Below are positions 9,854 to 17,687 of a stretch of DNA of 44,212 nucleotides, piece by piece. The position numbers were made by a program, and so were the translations under genes. Below the pieces are notes generated by a model. That model was not told the origin of the DNA, searched no databases, and saw nothing but the letters and a program-made list of their open reading frames with translations. Positions within the stretch are counted from its first letter, which is position 1. Every line of letters begins with the position of its first letter. This DNA is from Paenibacillus etheri (lineage in GTDB: Bacteria; Bacillota; Bacilli; Paenibacillales; Paenibacillaceae), in contig NZ_LCZJ02000021.1 in the NCBI RefSeq assembly GCF_001012825.1, positions 1 through 44,212 of the forward strand, read 5' to 3'.

Positions 9854-9946
9854 AAAATATAAGTTTCACACTATACTTTATCCTTATATTTAGCGCTTAA
9901 ACGCTTCCCGTCCTTATATAGACGCTGAAAGCATTTATACTTGTAT
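9854..9946. repeat. Structured intergenic repeat, copy A
   Basis: Closely similar along its full length to copy B (16934-17028) and at its left end to copy C (30710-30822). Shared blocks are ATAAGTTTCACAC, GCTTAAA-CGCTT, GTCCTTATA and TTTAT-CTTGTA. AAACGCTT (9899-9906) can pair with AAGCATTT (9929-9936) around an inner GTC/GAC. Read on the minus strand it lies upstream of tadA in the same orientation in which copies B and C precede their minus-strand genes. Confidence 0.7.
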
Positions 9947-9959
9947 ATTGTAGAGAAAG

Positions 9960-10033
9960 ACCTTTTGAATTTCAATATTCCTTGAATTGGAATGCTTCAT
10001 TGAAATGTCTTTTCAAATGTGAAGGCAAAAGGT
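9960..10033 (+). other. Nested inverted repeats in the kinase leader
   Basis: Three nested pairs: ACCTTTTG (9960-9967) with CAAAAGGT (10026-10033); ATTTCAAT (9969-9976) with ATTGAAAT (9999-10006); ATTCC (9977-9981) with GGAAT (9989-9993), loop TTGAATT. All pairs are perfect. The whole could fold in RNA 60 nt before the kinase start, or be an operator. No T run follows. Confidence 0.5.
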
Positions 10034-10092
10034 ATGATGTTTATTGTAGGCCCCGCAAGGATTTACCAGTGGATAAGAGGTGAAAAAACGGT

Positions 10093-12420
10093 TTGTCCAT
10101 AAAGACAAAACTATCTGCTATTATTTTTGGGGCGGTGTTGCTAATTTTAGCACTGAACCTGACATTTAACCTTTATGCCGCCCAAAACAATCTACGGAAT
10201 GAAAGCATTAATAATATGCAACTAACCGCTATGCAAATGGCCGTTTCTGTAGAACAAAGTAACTATAGCTCTAACTATGTAGAATATCAAATTGCGCATA
10301 ATTTAAGGATGGCGGCTATCTTTGCCTCCGAGGAACTGGACCCTGACTATAAGAATGTGACGAATGAAGAACTTAAGGCCCTAACTTCCAAGGTGGGCGT
10401 GTCTAATATTTCAATTCTGGTTAAGACTGATAACGATGTCGTAGTAGCAAGGTCTTCGGTACCTAGTGATATTGGGATGTCCACAAAGGACTGGGGATAC
10501 TGGTATCTGGCCTTTTTGGAGTTATTCGATAATCAGGAGGTATCCGTGGGTTATGGACAGGCTCTGGATCACTTTTGGTCAGGCCCATTTGAATATTCAA
10601 CCTACAATCCCGATTTCATTGAGAAGTGGGGATATTATCATGATGAAGAGAGCAATTACATCATAAATCCTGTTATTCTCAATACTGCAGCTGGCGATTA
10701 TGTCAAAATCACCAATCCTGATCAAATCGCAGCGCAGACCAAAGAAGCTAATCCGGGGATCTTAGAAATCACAGGATTTAACCCAGTAACATTTGGTTCA
10801 GCAAGTATGAAGGCTGATGGCAGTGACGCATTGAATAAGAATCTTGGTAATCGCCCCATTAAGTACGGCACCTATACTTATGGTAATGTCGAGCAGGATA
10901 GGGCAGCGATTCTATTGGCTCAGGAGAAGCAGAAGCCGGTTACACGGGAGTCGAAAGTGCTTGGAAAAAGAGTGCTTAAAAGCTACATTCCTATCCAATC
11001 TCCTGGACTGAAAGCTTATGTGATTGGAGTCGTTTTGGATTACTCCGTGATTTCATCTGTGGTTTATGAACAATTAATTAATAATCTGACAACGTCACTG
11101 TTATTGCTTACATTATTTTTGTTATGTAGTTACATACTGTCTGGATTTGTTACTCGTCCTATTCAGGCGATACTTGCCAAAGTGAACGATGTAGCCAAAG
11201 GGAAGTTTGAACCTCCACTTAAGGTAACTAGCCGGGATGAGTTAGGGCAATTGGCACTACGAATCAACGCTATGACAGCTCACCTCATGCAGCGCACCAA
11301 TCGACTCAAACAGACATTGGAAGAGAACCGAGCGGTTAAAGAGCATTTGGAATCCGTTATTAACGGAACCTCTGATGCGATACATACGATCGATATGGAC
11401 GGCCGAATTACTAGTACGAATAGAGCCTTCGAAGGACTGTATGGATGGAGTGCTAAAGAGGTGCTAGGCAATATGCCATACCTTGTGCCTGCGACAGCGC
11501 TTAAGCAGGAGGAAGAGCGGCTTGATGCGTTAAAGAGTGGCGCGGTTCTATCACCAATTGAAACCGTTAGGCTTAAACGTGATGGAACAATAGTTGAAGT
11601 TAGCGTTAGTACCTCGGTGATTCGTGATGAAGAGGGGTATCCTCATTCCTTTATTCACGTTTCACGTGATATGACGGAACGTAATCGAATGGAGGAACTG
11701 CTTAGACGCTCTGAGAAGCTGACTACAGTAGGCCAATTAGCTGCTGGAGTAGCCCATGAGATTCGTAATCCTCTTACGACGCTAAAGGGATTTCTGCAGC
11801 TTCAACAAGAGAAACAGATTTTGGTCCCACTCCATATTGAACTGATGTTGTCCGAGCTCGAGCGGATTAATCTGATCGTAAGTGAATTCTTAATTTTGGC
11901 CAAGCCTCAAGCCGTTCATTTCCAGGAAAAAGATGTGCGAAACATTCTTGGCGATGTAGTTTCTCTATTAGATAGTCAGGCTCATTTGTTTGGGATTCAG
12001 TTTAGTGCCACGTTCTCTGAACATCCATCTACCGTACATTGTGAAGTGAACCAGCTAAAACAGGTGTTTATTAACATCGTCAAAAATGCAATAGAAGCTA
12101 TGCCTGATGGTGGTGTGATTTCAATGGAGTTAAGAAATACCTTGGATTCTGTCATTATTTTGATTTCAGATCAAGGCGAAGGAATCCCTAAGGATATGTT
12201 GCCTAAGCTGGGTGAACCGTTCTTCACCAATAAGGAGTCGGGAACAGGCTTAGGACTAATGATTAGCCAACGTATTATTCAGGCTCATAAGGGTCATTTG
12301 GAGATACAAAGTGAAGTGGGTCAAGGGACAACCGTTATGATCAAGCTGCCTGCAGCTGGTACGGTTACCCCTTGGCTTAATATTAAGGATGAACGGAGTG
12401 AAGGACAACGTGAGAATTAA
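10093..12420 (+). CDS. PAS-domain sensor histidine kinase, possible sporulation (phosphorelay) kinase
   Basis: A 775-residue membrane kinase. Order: membrane helix (about residues 8-30), a roughly 300-residue extracellular sensor region, second membrane helix (about 331-353), HAMP (about 354-400), PAS (about 420-530), HisKA with phosphoacceptor His555 in GVAHEIRNPLTTLKGF, then HATPase_c with N box (NIVKNAIEAMPDGG), G1 (DQGEGIP), F box (PFFTNKESG) and G2 (GTGLGL). The HisKA sequence is of the KinA/KinE type that phosphorylates Spo0F. No response regulator gene is adjacent, which fits an orphan kinase feeding a phosphorelay; spo0F itself is at 33706. The start is TTG at 10093 with GAGGTG 10 nt upstream. 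The partner and ligand are inferred, not shown. Confidence 0.9.
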   Translation: MSIKTKLSAIIFGAVLLILALNLTFNLYAAQNNLRNESINNMQLTAMQMAVSVEQSNYSSNYVEYQIAHNLRMAAIFASEELDPDYKNVTNEELKALTSKVGVSNISILVKTDNDVVVARSSVPSDIGMSTKDWGYWYLAFLELFDNQEVSVGYGQALDHFWSGPFEYSTYNPDFIEKWGYYHDEESNYIINPVILNTAAGDYVKITNPDQIAAQTKEANPGILEITGFNPVTFGSASMKADGSDALNKNLGNRPIKYGTYTYGNVEQDRAAILLAQEKQKPVTRESKVLGKRVLKSYIPIQSPGLKAYVIGVVLDYSVISSVVYEQLINNLTTSLLLLTLFLLCSYILSGFVTRPIQAILAKVNDVAKGKFEPPLKVTSRDELGQLALRINAMTAHLMQRTNRLKQTLEENRAVKEHLESVINGTSDAIHTIDMDGRITSTNRAFEGLYGWSAKEVLGNMPYLVPATALKQEEERLDALKSGAVLSPIETVRLKRDGTIVEVSVSTSVIRDEEGYPHSFIHVSRDMTERNRMEELLRRSEKLTTVGQLAAGVAHEIRNPLTTLKGFLQLQQEKQILVPLHIELMLSELERINLIVSEFLILAKPQAVHFQEKDVRNILGDVVSLLDSQAHLFGIQFSATFSEHPSTVHCEVNQLKQVFINIVKNAIEAMPDGGVISMELRNTLDSVIILISDQGEGIPKDMLPKLGEPFFTNKESGTGLGLMISQRIIQAHKGHLEIQSEVGQGTTVMIKLPAAGTVTPWLNIKDERSEGQREN

Positions 12421-13111
12421 TAAATTCATCAGTGAGACAGGTTACTGTTCACGCCGTGAAGCAGACAAGCTGGTGGAAGGTGGTAGAGTTACGATCAACG
12501 GAGAACCTGCTGTGCTTGGCAGTCAGGCCGTTCCCGGCGATGATGTGAGAATAGATGGTGCAGCGCTTGAAACATCAAGCCAGACGGTTTACATTGCGTT
12601 AAACAAGCCAGTGGGTATTACTTCAACTACAGAGCAGCATATTAAGGGGAATATTGTTGATTTTGTAGGTCATCATGAGCGAATATTCCCGATTGGGCGG
12701 CTCGATAAGGATTCGGAAGGGTTGATTCTGCTTACCAATGATGGGGACATCGTTAACAAGATTTTACGGGCCGAAGGTCGGCATGAAAAAGAGTATGTAG
12801 TTACTGTAGACAGACCAATTACGCCATCATTTATTACCGGCATGTCCAGTGGTGTGAAGATATTAGGTGAGAAGACGCTACCTTGTGAGGTCACCCGTAT
12901 TACAGAGCGTGTGTTCCGTATTATTTTGACAGAGGGTAAGAATCGTCAGATCCGCCGTATGTGTAGTGCTTTTGGTTACGAAGTTAGAAAGCTGCAACGA
13001 ATTCGGATCATGAATATTCGTCTAGGGGCATTACAAACAGGAGTATGGCGTGAGTTGTCTGCTGAAGAGAAGCAAGAACTTGGAGCTACACTGAACTACA
13101 AACTTCTGTAG
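12410..13111 (+). CDS. rluF: 23S rRNA pseudouridine synthase, RluF/RluB family
   Basis: Converts a uridine of 23S rRNA to pseudouridine. An S4 RNA-binding domain occupies residues 1-50 (INKFISETGYCSRREADKLVEGGRVTING), followed by the RsuA/RluB-type catalytic domain with Asp99 in GRLDKDSEGL and the KEYVVTVD and GKNRQIRRMCSAFGYEV motifs. SRREADKLVE plus the C-terminal motif is closest to RluF. The GTG at 12410 gives MRINKFISE, the usual family N-terminus, in 233 residues, with GGAG and AAGGA upstream; an ATG at 12389 is in frame but has no spaced site. It overlaps the kinase stop by 11 nt, so it is translated from the same mRNA, though a functional link is unlikely. Confidence 0.9.
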   Translation: MRINKFISETGYCSRREADKLVEGGRVTINGEPAVLGSQAVPGDDVRIDGAALETSSQTVYIALNKPVGITSTTEQHIKGNIVDFVGHHERIFPIGRLDKDSEGLILLTNDGDIVNKILRAEGRHEKEYVVTVDRPITPSFITGMSSGVKILGEKTLPCEVTRITERVFRIILTEGKNRQIRRMCSAFGYEVRKLQRIRIMNIRLGALQTGVWRELSAEEKQELGATLNYKLL

Positions 13112-13155
13112 TCTAGAAGAGATAGTGGTCTAGGCATGAATACAGTTTATCAAAA

Positions 13156-13197
13156 AAAGAGCTGTTCCATCGGTCTAAGACCTTGGGACAGCTCTTT
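13156..13197. terminator. Bidirectional terminator between rluF and motB
   Basis: AAAGAGCTGTTCC (13156-13168) pairs with GGGACAGCTCTTT (13185-13197), with GGTC/GACC pairing in the loop. A runs flank the left and T runs the right on the plus strand, and the A7 at 13152-13158 gives U residues on the minus strand. Confidence 0.75.
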
Positions 13198-13217
13198 ATG
13201 CTTTAATAGGATAACCA

Positions 13218-14033
13218 TCAGTCATCGGAAGGAGCGATACCTGAGAACTCTTTGGTTTCTTGATATTTACGAATAATGGATACTTCAACCCGGCGGTTCT
13301 TACTTCGTCCAACAGCTGTAGTATTTTCAGAAATGGGGTGGTATTCCCCATATCCAATCGCACTAAATTTCCGTGGATTCAGATTCGTATTCGTTAGCAA
13401 GATCTTCATAAAGTGAAGGGCACGATCCGCGCTCAGGTCCCAGTTGGAAGAATAATTGCTATTAGAGATAGGGATATTGTCGGTATGTCCTTGTACGACT
13501 ACATCATAATCCGGGAATTGCTGCAGCATGGTTGAGATGGACTTTGCTAATTGACGAGAATCATCTTTAACTACAGCCTGTCCGGAAGCGAACAGCGCGT
13601 TATCGCTTATCGTAATCATGAGCTGAGACTGATTGAGCTTAGTACTGAGAAGATCGGTTAGACCGTTCTTGCTGATATATTGATCAAACTGCTTTTTAAG
13701 CTTCTCTAAATCCTCTTGTTCCTTTTGCCGCAGCTTAGCCATTTCTGTTTGTTCGTTTTTCTTAGCTACTGATTTATCCATTTGATCATTTTTTCCTAAA
13801 TCCTCTTGAGTCTTAGATGGCATTGCCGCCCGCTGTTCAAGAATACCTGTACCACCATTAAGAGCGGAACTGAAGGCTTGACTCATCTCTTCGAATTTTT
13901 TGGCATCCGTTGCACTCATAGAATACATTACGATGAACAAGGCTACCAGAAGGGTCATAAGATCAGAATAAGGCAGTAGCCACGATTCATCGGCGTGTTC
14001 TTCATGCTCTTCGTGTCTAGTCTTTTTGCTCAC
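13218..14033 (-). CDS. motB: Flagellar motor stator protein MotB
   Basis: Peptidoglycan-anchored half of the stator that turns ion flow into flagellar rotation. With the GTG at 14033 as start the protein has 271 residues and the ion-binding aspartate falls at position 24 (PYSDLMTLLVALFIVMYSMS), exactly as in B. subtilis MotB. The single membrane helix follows, then a charged linker with coiled-coil character (about residues 85-130) and an OmpA-like peptidoglycan-binding domain (GHTDNIPI..., SADRALHF, GYGEYHPI, NRRVEVSI). AAGGAG lies about 11 nt upstream of that GTG; the longer ATG at 14057 has no ribosome site. The gene overlaps motA by 17 nt. MotB rather than sodium-type MotS cannot be fully separated by eye. 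Confidence 0.93.
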   Translation of the reverse strand: MSKKTRHEEHEEHADESWLLPYSDLMTLLVALFIVMYSMSATDAKKFEEMSQAFSSALNGGTGILEQRAAMPSKTQEDLGKNDQMDKSVAKKNEQTEMAKLRQKEQEDLEKLKKQFDQYISKNGLTDLLSTKLNQSQLMITISDNALFASGQAVVKDDSRQLAKSISTMLQQFPDYDVVVQGHTDNIPISNSNYSSNWDLSADRALHFMKILLTNTNLNPRKFSAIGYGEYHPISENTTAVGRSKNRRVEVSIIRKYQETKEFSGIAPSDD

Positions 14034-14820
14034 CCGATCCACTCTCCTTCTCATCATTTAACTTAGCTCGTTCCGAAGGTGTCAGGAAGACAGCAAGCTT
14101 CTGATTGATGGCAATAGTGGATACACCGGATTGTATAGACAATAGACCTTCGACCATCATCATTCGAACTTCAATTTCACGTTTGGAAAGTCGTTTTAGC
14201 TTATTGGCAATAGGATGCCATAATACGTAACCTGTAAAGATACCGAGTAGTGTTGCGATGAAGGCAGCCCCGATTGCTGCAGCCAATTTGTTCATATCAC
14301 TCATATCAGCCAGAGCGGCGATAAGTCCGATAACAGCCCCGAGCACGCCAAGTGTAGGAGCATACATACCTGCTTGTGTGAAAATGAGTGCGCCCGCTTT
14401 ATGTCTATCCTCTGTGGCGTGGATGTCCTCCATGAGAACATCACGGACAAAGTCCTGATCATTCCCATCAATAATCATCCGCATGCCATTTCTGAGGAAG
14501 TTATCTTCTATTTCATCGACTTTAGACTCAAGAGCCAGTAGACCTTCACGCCGTGTAATAGAAGCCCATTCCATGAACATAGTAATTAATTCGGATTTAC
14601 TGATTAATTTCTTTTTGACAAAAATTATTTTAAACAGACTTGGAATCTTTTTGACCTCCGAGATTGGAAAGGCCATAAAGATGGAGGCCGCCGTCCCCAC
14701 TAAGATAATAACGTAAGCAGCGGGTGTGGCTAAAGCGTGAAGAGGAGCGTGCTTGAGGATCATACCCCAAATTACTGCAACTAGACCAAAAATTAAACCG
14801 AGTATTGTTGAAATTTCCAT
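14017..14820 (-). CDS. motA: Flagellar motor stator protein MotA
   Basis: Membrane half of the stator complex with four transmembrane segments: ISTILGLIFGLVAVIWGMI, AYVIILVGTAASIFMAF, and the pair TLGVLGAVIGLIAAL / AAIGAAFIATLLGIFTGYVL. The cytoplasmic loop carries the conserved charged stretch (EWASITRREGLLALESKVDEIEDNFLRNGMRMIIDG) that touches the FliG rotor. The ATG at 14820 has GAGGTG a few nt upstream and gives MEISTILGLIFG, the expected start; the frame stays open a further 123 nt upstream without homology. 267 residues, normal. The downstream motB overlaps, ensuring equal synthesis. No sigma-D promoter was recognised. Confidence 0.94.
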   Translation of the reverse strand: MEISTILGLIFGLVAVIWGMILKHAPLHALATPAAYVIILVGTAASIFMAFPISEVKKIPSLFKIIFVKKKLISKSELITMFMEWASITRREGLLALESKVDEIEDNFLRNGMRMIIDGNDQDFVRDVLMEDIHATEDRHKAGALIFTQAGMYAPTLGVLGAVIGLIAALADMSDMNKLAAAIGAAFIATLLGIFTGYVLWHPIANKLKRLSKREIEVRMMMVEGLLSIQSGVSTIAINQKLAVFLTPSERAKLNDEKESGSGEQKD

Positions 14821-14951
14821 TATGCACCTCGTCCATGAGATTATAAGATGTGTTCCGACAAAGCCGCGTATATCATCCTTGAAACAGCGGCAAGGCACTC
14901 TGTTCGAAACCGAATAACGTATATTCTTATTTATCGACATCATTCCGTTTT

Positions 14952-14978
14952 TTGTGAAGTCATTTTTTCGGCTATAAT
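14952..14978 (+). promoter_or_regulatory. Candidate promoter for the 15018 gene
   Basis: Perfect TATAAT (14973-14978), with TTGTGA (14952-14957) 15 nt upstream. It points away from motA. Confidence 0.4.
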
Positions 14979-15017
14979 GGATAAGGTAAGTAATTATTCA
15001 TCTGTGGAGAAAACGGA

Positions 15018-15320
15018 GTGATACATGTGGGTGTAAAGCATGGTAGAGATTACGGTGAAATCCTAACGGATTTGACCGAGGCTGTCGGACGAATTTCCGA
15101 CGGGTACTTATTTTTTGAAATGGATCCGGAAGAGTGGCAAGAATTGCCGCAGGAATCCAAGCTGGAGGTATGGGAGGCGCTGGCTGAGGATCTTTTCTTC
15201 GCGCTGGGTAATGAACCTATGATTGAGGTGGGGAGCGGCGTTATCATCTACGATAAGGACACGCACCGCATTAACATTTTAGTCGGAGAAGAGGATTTAG
15301 CCTCTGTTGTTTTGATTTAA
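15018..15320 (+). CDS. Uncharacterised protein, 100 residues
   Basis: Not recognised. It is a small acidic soluble protein with a helix-rich first half (DYGEILTDLTEAVGRISDGYLFFEMDPEEW... and SKLEVWEALAEDLFFALG) and a strand-rich end (MIEVGSGVIIYDKDTHRINILVGEEDLASVVLI). No cysteine cluster, membrane helix or nucleotide-binding motif is visible. The GTG at 15018 has GGAGA 7 nt upstream; a GTG at 15027 is also possible. It is transcribed divergently from motA, with its own candidate promoter, and stands alone. Confidence 0.75.
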   Translation: MIHVGVKHGRDYGEILTDLTEAVGRISDGYLFFEMDPEEWQELPQESKLEVWEALAEDLFFALGNEPMIEVGSGVIIYDKDTHRINILVGEEDLASVVLI

Positions 15321-15445
15321 GAAGAGGGGGGCGGCGAGGCGTAATTTGCCCGTAGTTAGTAGCCCGTGTTAAAATTAGTATAGCCGAGTTATAATCGCTG
15401 GGATTCTTGAATACATTTAATCGAAAATATTGCCTTTATCCTGGC

Positions 15446-15484
15446 ACATCCCTTGGACCTCAGAAGCTAAGGGATGTTTTGTTT
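15446..15484 (+). terminator. Terminator or attenuator upstream of phhB
   Basis: ACATCCCTT (15446-15454) pairs with AAGGGATGT (15469-15477), followed by TTTGTTT. A TATAAT at 15390-15395 lies between this hairpin and the preceding gene, so it might end a short leader RNA rather than the 15018 transcript. Confidence 0.7.
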
Positions 15485-15549
15485 AACGAATAAGACAAGT
15501 AAAGGGAACTGCGGATTTTACTGCAATTTTTAGTAAGGGAGGAAACGAA

Positions 15550-15837
15550 TTGTTATTTACGGAAGAAGAACTGCGTGAACAGATCAGCAAGCTGGAAGGT
15601 TGGAAGCTGGAAGACAATACCATGGTGCGAAAATATATGTTCAGCCAATATATGAAGGGTATTGCTTTCGTTGATGAAGTAGCTACCATTTCAGAAGCCT
15701 TTGATCACCATCCACATATTACGATTGATTATAAGACAGTGACTCTACGACTGAAATCAAACGAGGAAGACGGTATTACAGCTCTAGATATTCGAGAGGT
15801 ACATGAATTTAATGAAGCCTTTGAGAAAAATCGGTAG
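15550..15837 (+). CDS. phhB: Pterin-4a-carbinolamine dehydratase
   Basis: Dehydrates 4a-hydroxytetrahydropterins, recycling the cofactor of aromatic amino acid hydroxylases; in bacteria without such hydroxylases the small protein may also act in folate or molybdopterin metabolism. The 95 residues match the family: LTEEELREQI-type start, GW (LEGWKL), and the active-site segment EAFDHHPHITIDYKTVTLRL with paired histidines, then ALDIREVHEFNEAFEK. The start is TTG with GGGAGG 7 nt upstream. No phenylalanine hydroxylase gene is in the window. Confidence 0.92.
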   Translation: MLFTEEELREQISKLEGWKLEDNTMVRKYMFSQYMKGIAFVDEVATISEAFDHHPHITIDYKTVTLRLKSNEEDGITALDIREVHEFNEAFEKNR

Positions 15838-15856
15838 TATACCCAAACTCATAAAT

Positions 15857-15905
15857 AAACGCCCGTGCGCAGATAGTGAACTATCTCCTGGCACGGGCGT
15901 TTTTA
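15857..15905. terminator. Bidirectional terminator between phhB and the cytochrome gene
   Basis: Perfect 12-bp stem AAACGCCCGTGC (15857-15868) with GCACGGGCGTTT (15891-15902) and an extra AGATAG/CTATCT pairing inside. T residues follow on the plus strand and the flanking A residues give U on the minus strand. Confidence 0.88.
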
Positions 15906-15918
15906 GTTGCTTAGGTAG

Positions 15919-16275
15919 TTACTTTTTCTCTGAGAGCCAGAGGGCGACGTTTGCAATTTCCTCAGGGGCTAGCTTTTCTTTAAAGGAAGGCATTTGACCG
16001 CGTCCTTTAGTGACGATACTGTAGATTTCTTCAGCATCATGCTGACCGCCTTCATTTTGAAGATTAGGTCCAACTCCACCTTGAAGCTGATCGCCATGAC
16101 AGGTGATACAGCTGGCTTTCACGGTTGCTTCCGCCTTTGCCGCATCCAATTGAACTACCGGCATCGTGGGCTTATTCTGTTCAGCTACCTCTTCTTTACC
16201 TGGAAGTGTAAACATAAGTACTACCGCAAAGGCACAGGCGGCAAAAAACAAACCGCTCATGATCCATTTCTGCAT
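15919..16275 (-). CDS. cccA: Membrane-anchored cytochrome c (c550/c551-like)
   Basis: A small electron carrier on the outer face of the membrane that passes electrons to a terminal oxidase. An N-terminal membrane helix (residues 4-24) is followed by a flexible linker and one class I cytochrome c domain. The haem site is C56-I-T-C59-H60 and the sixth ligand is Met95 in GQMPSF. Total 118 residues, like B. subtilis CccA and CccB. The helix contains a cysteine (FAAC at 11-14) but not a good lipobox, so a CccA-type transmembrane anchor is preferred over a CccB-type lipid anchor. GAAGGGA is 9 nt upstream of the ATG. Confidence 0.88.
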   Translation of the reverse strand: MQKWIMSGLFFAACAFAVVLMFTLPGKEEVAEQNKPTMPVVQLDAAKAEATVKASCITCHGDQLQGGVGPNLQNEGGQHDAEEIYSIVTKGRGQMPSFKEKLAPEEIANVALWLSEKK

Positions 16276-16402
16276 CCCAGTTCGTCCCTTCTATGTAAGC
16301 TGCTCCCTACATTATAGCTCAAGGTGAAGCGTTATCATAGGGTTTGTGACAAAAAAATGAACAATAATGTTATCAATACAATGAAAAATTTGGAATTTAA
16401 TA

Positions 16403-16888
16403 TTATTTGTCATAGACCATGCAATAAAAAGGTTTGTTTCCTGTGGGGGTCAGACGCTCATACGTATCGGTAATCGTAAATCCACACTTTTGATAAGTTC
16501 GGATTGCCCGCTGGTTCCAGGTCAATACCTCTAAATCAATCTCACGCTCAGGATAACGAATCAAGGCTGCTTTCACGATTGCATCCATGAATAATTTTCC
16601 TAGACCTTGACCGCATAGATCAGGGTGCATGCCAATCCCCAAGCGAACAACACCTTCCATCGGAAACAATTGCGCGAACCCGCATAAAGCTCCTTGCCCA
16701 TTTAATATGGAGACATATTGCTCATTCCGTAACTGGGGGTCACCGAACTCGATTTCAAGAGCCTGCATTTGCCCCCACGGCATCCAGCCGTAAATATTAT
16801 AAGGGGGAGTGTAATCCCAGTTGCAAATCTCTTCCGCGTGACTGGTCTCCATAGGTGCTACATGAAAAGTAACGGAGGGATTTATCAT
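16403..16888 (-). CDS. GNAT-family acetyltransferase
   Basis: A 161-residue acetyltransferase. Motif A with the acetyl-CoA pyrophosphate loop is clear (VRLGIGMHPDLCGQGLGKLFM), followed by IDLEVLTWNQRAIRTYQKCGFTITDTY as motif B. The substrate region (EEICNWDYTPPYNIYGWMPWGQM) resembles the group of small-molecule or peptide acetyltransferases with a Trp-Asp/Tyr pair, but no substrate can be named. The ribosome site AAAGGAGG overlaps a short hairpin (AGGTC-AAA-GACCT, 16890-16902). It is preceded by structured repeat copy B. Confidence 0.88.
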   Translation of the reverse strand: MINPSVTFHVAPMETSHAEEICNWDYTPPYNIYGWMPWGQMQALEIEFGDPQLRNEQYVSILNGQGALCGFAQLFPMEGVVRLGIGMHPDLCGQGLGKLFMDAIVKAALIRYPEREIDLEVLTWNQRAIRTYQKCGFTITDTYERLTPTGNKPFYCMVYDK

Positions 16889-16933
16889 AAGGTCAAAGAC
16901 CTCCTTTCACGGGGGGGAAATTTAAAATATAAG

Positions 16934-17028
16934 AAAGTATAAGTTTCACACAATATTATATGTCTTAAATTTCTCGCTTAAAACGCTTATTGTCCTTATA
17001 AGGACCCGGAAGACGTTTATCCTTGTAA
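16934..17028. repeat. Structured intergenic repeat, copy B
   Basis: Best-preserved copy. AAACGCTT (16981-16988) pairs with AAGACGTTT (17010-17018) with one bulged A, enclosing GTCCTTATAAGGAC (16992-17005). In copy A the arm differs but still pairs mostly, suggesting selection for the fold. Read on the minus strand, the element ends in GTGTGAAACTTATAC 46 nt before the acetyltransferase start. Confidence 0.7.
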
Positions 17029-17121
17029 CTAATTATATACAAAAAGAGGGATGGTCGACTCAGAAACTTTATGAGGATTAATGTTTTACAAATTCTGAGA
17101 GGGGTAAATATTAAATAAGAC

Positions 17122-17168
17122 AAAAAAACAAGCTCTTCCCCAAGAATCAACATCTTGGAAAAGAGCCT
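17122..17168 (-). terminator. Terminator of the first NlpC/P60 gene
   Basis: On the minus strand GCTCTTTTCCAAGA (17166-17153) pairs with TCTTGGGGAAGAGC (17145-17132), followed by a T-rich tract (complement of A7 at 17123-17129). Confidence 0.85.
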
Positions 17169-17181
17169 ATGTACGATTTAC

Positions 17182-17673
17182 TTATTGAACATCATCATTA
17201 TCTTCTGTCTCAGAAGCAACAGAATGATAAGCATCCGTGCTCATAATCCGTTTAGCGCCGATGTAGCGTTTCACGTAGTAACTATCACTCAGGGAGCTAA
17301 CCGTTACACCGCGTGAGGAAGAAGCGTGTGCAAACTTGCCTTCACCGACATAAATACCGACATGGGAGACACCCTTACCACTTGTATTGAAGAATACAAG
17401 ATCTCCAGATCTTAAATCATCTTGGGAGATAGCAGTACCCATTTGATACTGGGAACCTGATTGGTGTGGTAGATTGATACCAATTTTATCAAATACATAC
17501 ATTGTAAATCCGGAGCAATCAAATCCATTTGTGGAGATGCCGCCGGATACGTACTTAGTTCCGATGGTCTTGTCAATCACTTTATCCATTTTGGAATCCG
17601 CGAAAGCGCTTCCTGCTCCGATGGTGAAAATAATGGAAAAGCTAAGTACTGCTGCTGCTAGCTTCTTCTTCAA
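17182..17673 (-). CDS. Secreted NlpC/P60 cell-wall endopeptidase (paralogue 1)
   Basis: Cuts peptidoglycan stem peptides, probably between D-Glu and the diamino acid. The 163-residue precursor has a signal peptide ending near AFA-D (residue 25) and then a bare NlpC/P60 domain with no LysM or SH3 wall-binding modules. The catalytic set is Cys53 (FDCSGF), His104 (SHVGIY) and His116 (KFAHAS). The start is TTG, GGAAGGGG 9 nt upstream. The leader carries a c-di-AMP riboswitch and a WalR-like site. About 60% alike by eye to the gene at 18178, indicating tandem duplication including the control region. A C-terminal acidic tail (ETEDNDDVQ) is unique to this copy. Confidence 0.93.
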   Translation of the reverse strand: MKKKLAAAVLSFSIIFTIGAGSAFADSKMDKVIDKTIGTKYVSGGISTNGFDCSGFTMYVFDKIGINLPHQSGSQYQMGTAISQDDLRSGDLVFFNTSGKGVSHVGIYVGEGKFAHASSSRGVTVSSLSDSYYVKRYIGAKRIMSTDAYHSVASETEDNDDVQ

Positions 17674-17687
17674 AAGTTTATACCCCT

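Noticed and set aside
16323-16337. CcpA cre-like site TGAAGCGTTATCA upstream of the cytochrome gene
   Set aside because: It is one base shorter than the 14-bp cre consensus, so the half sites are out of phase.
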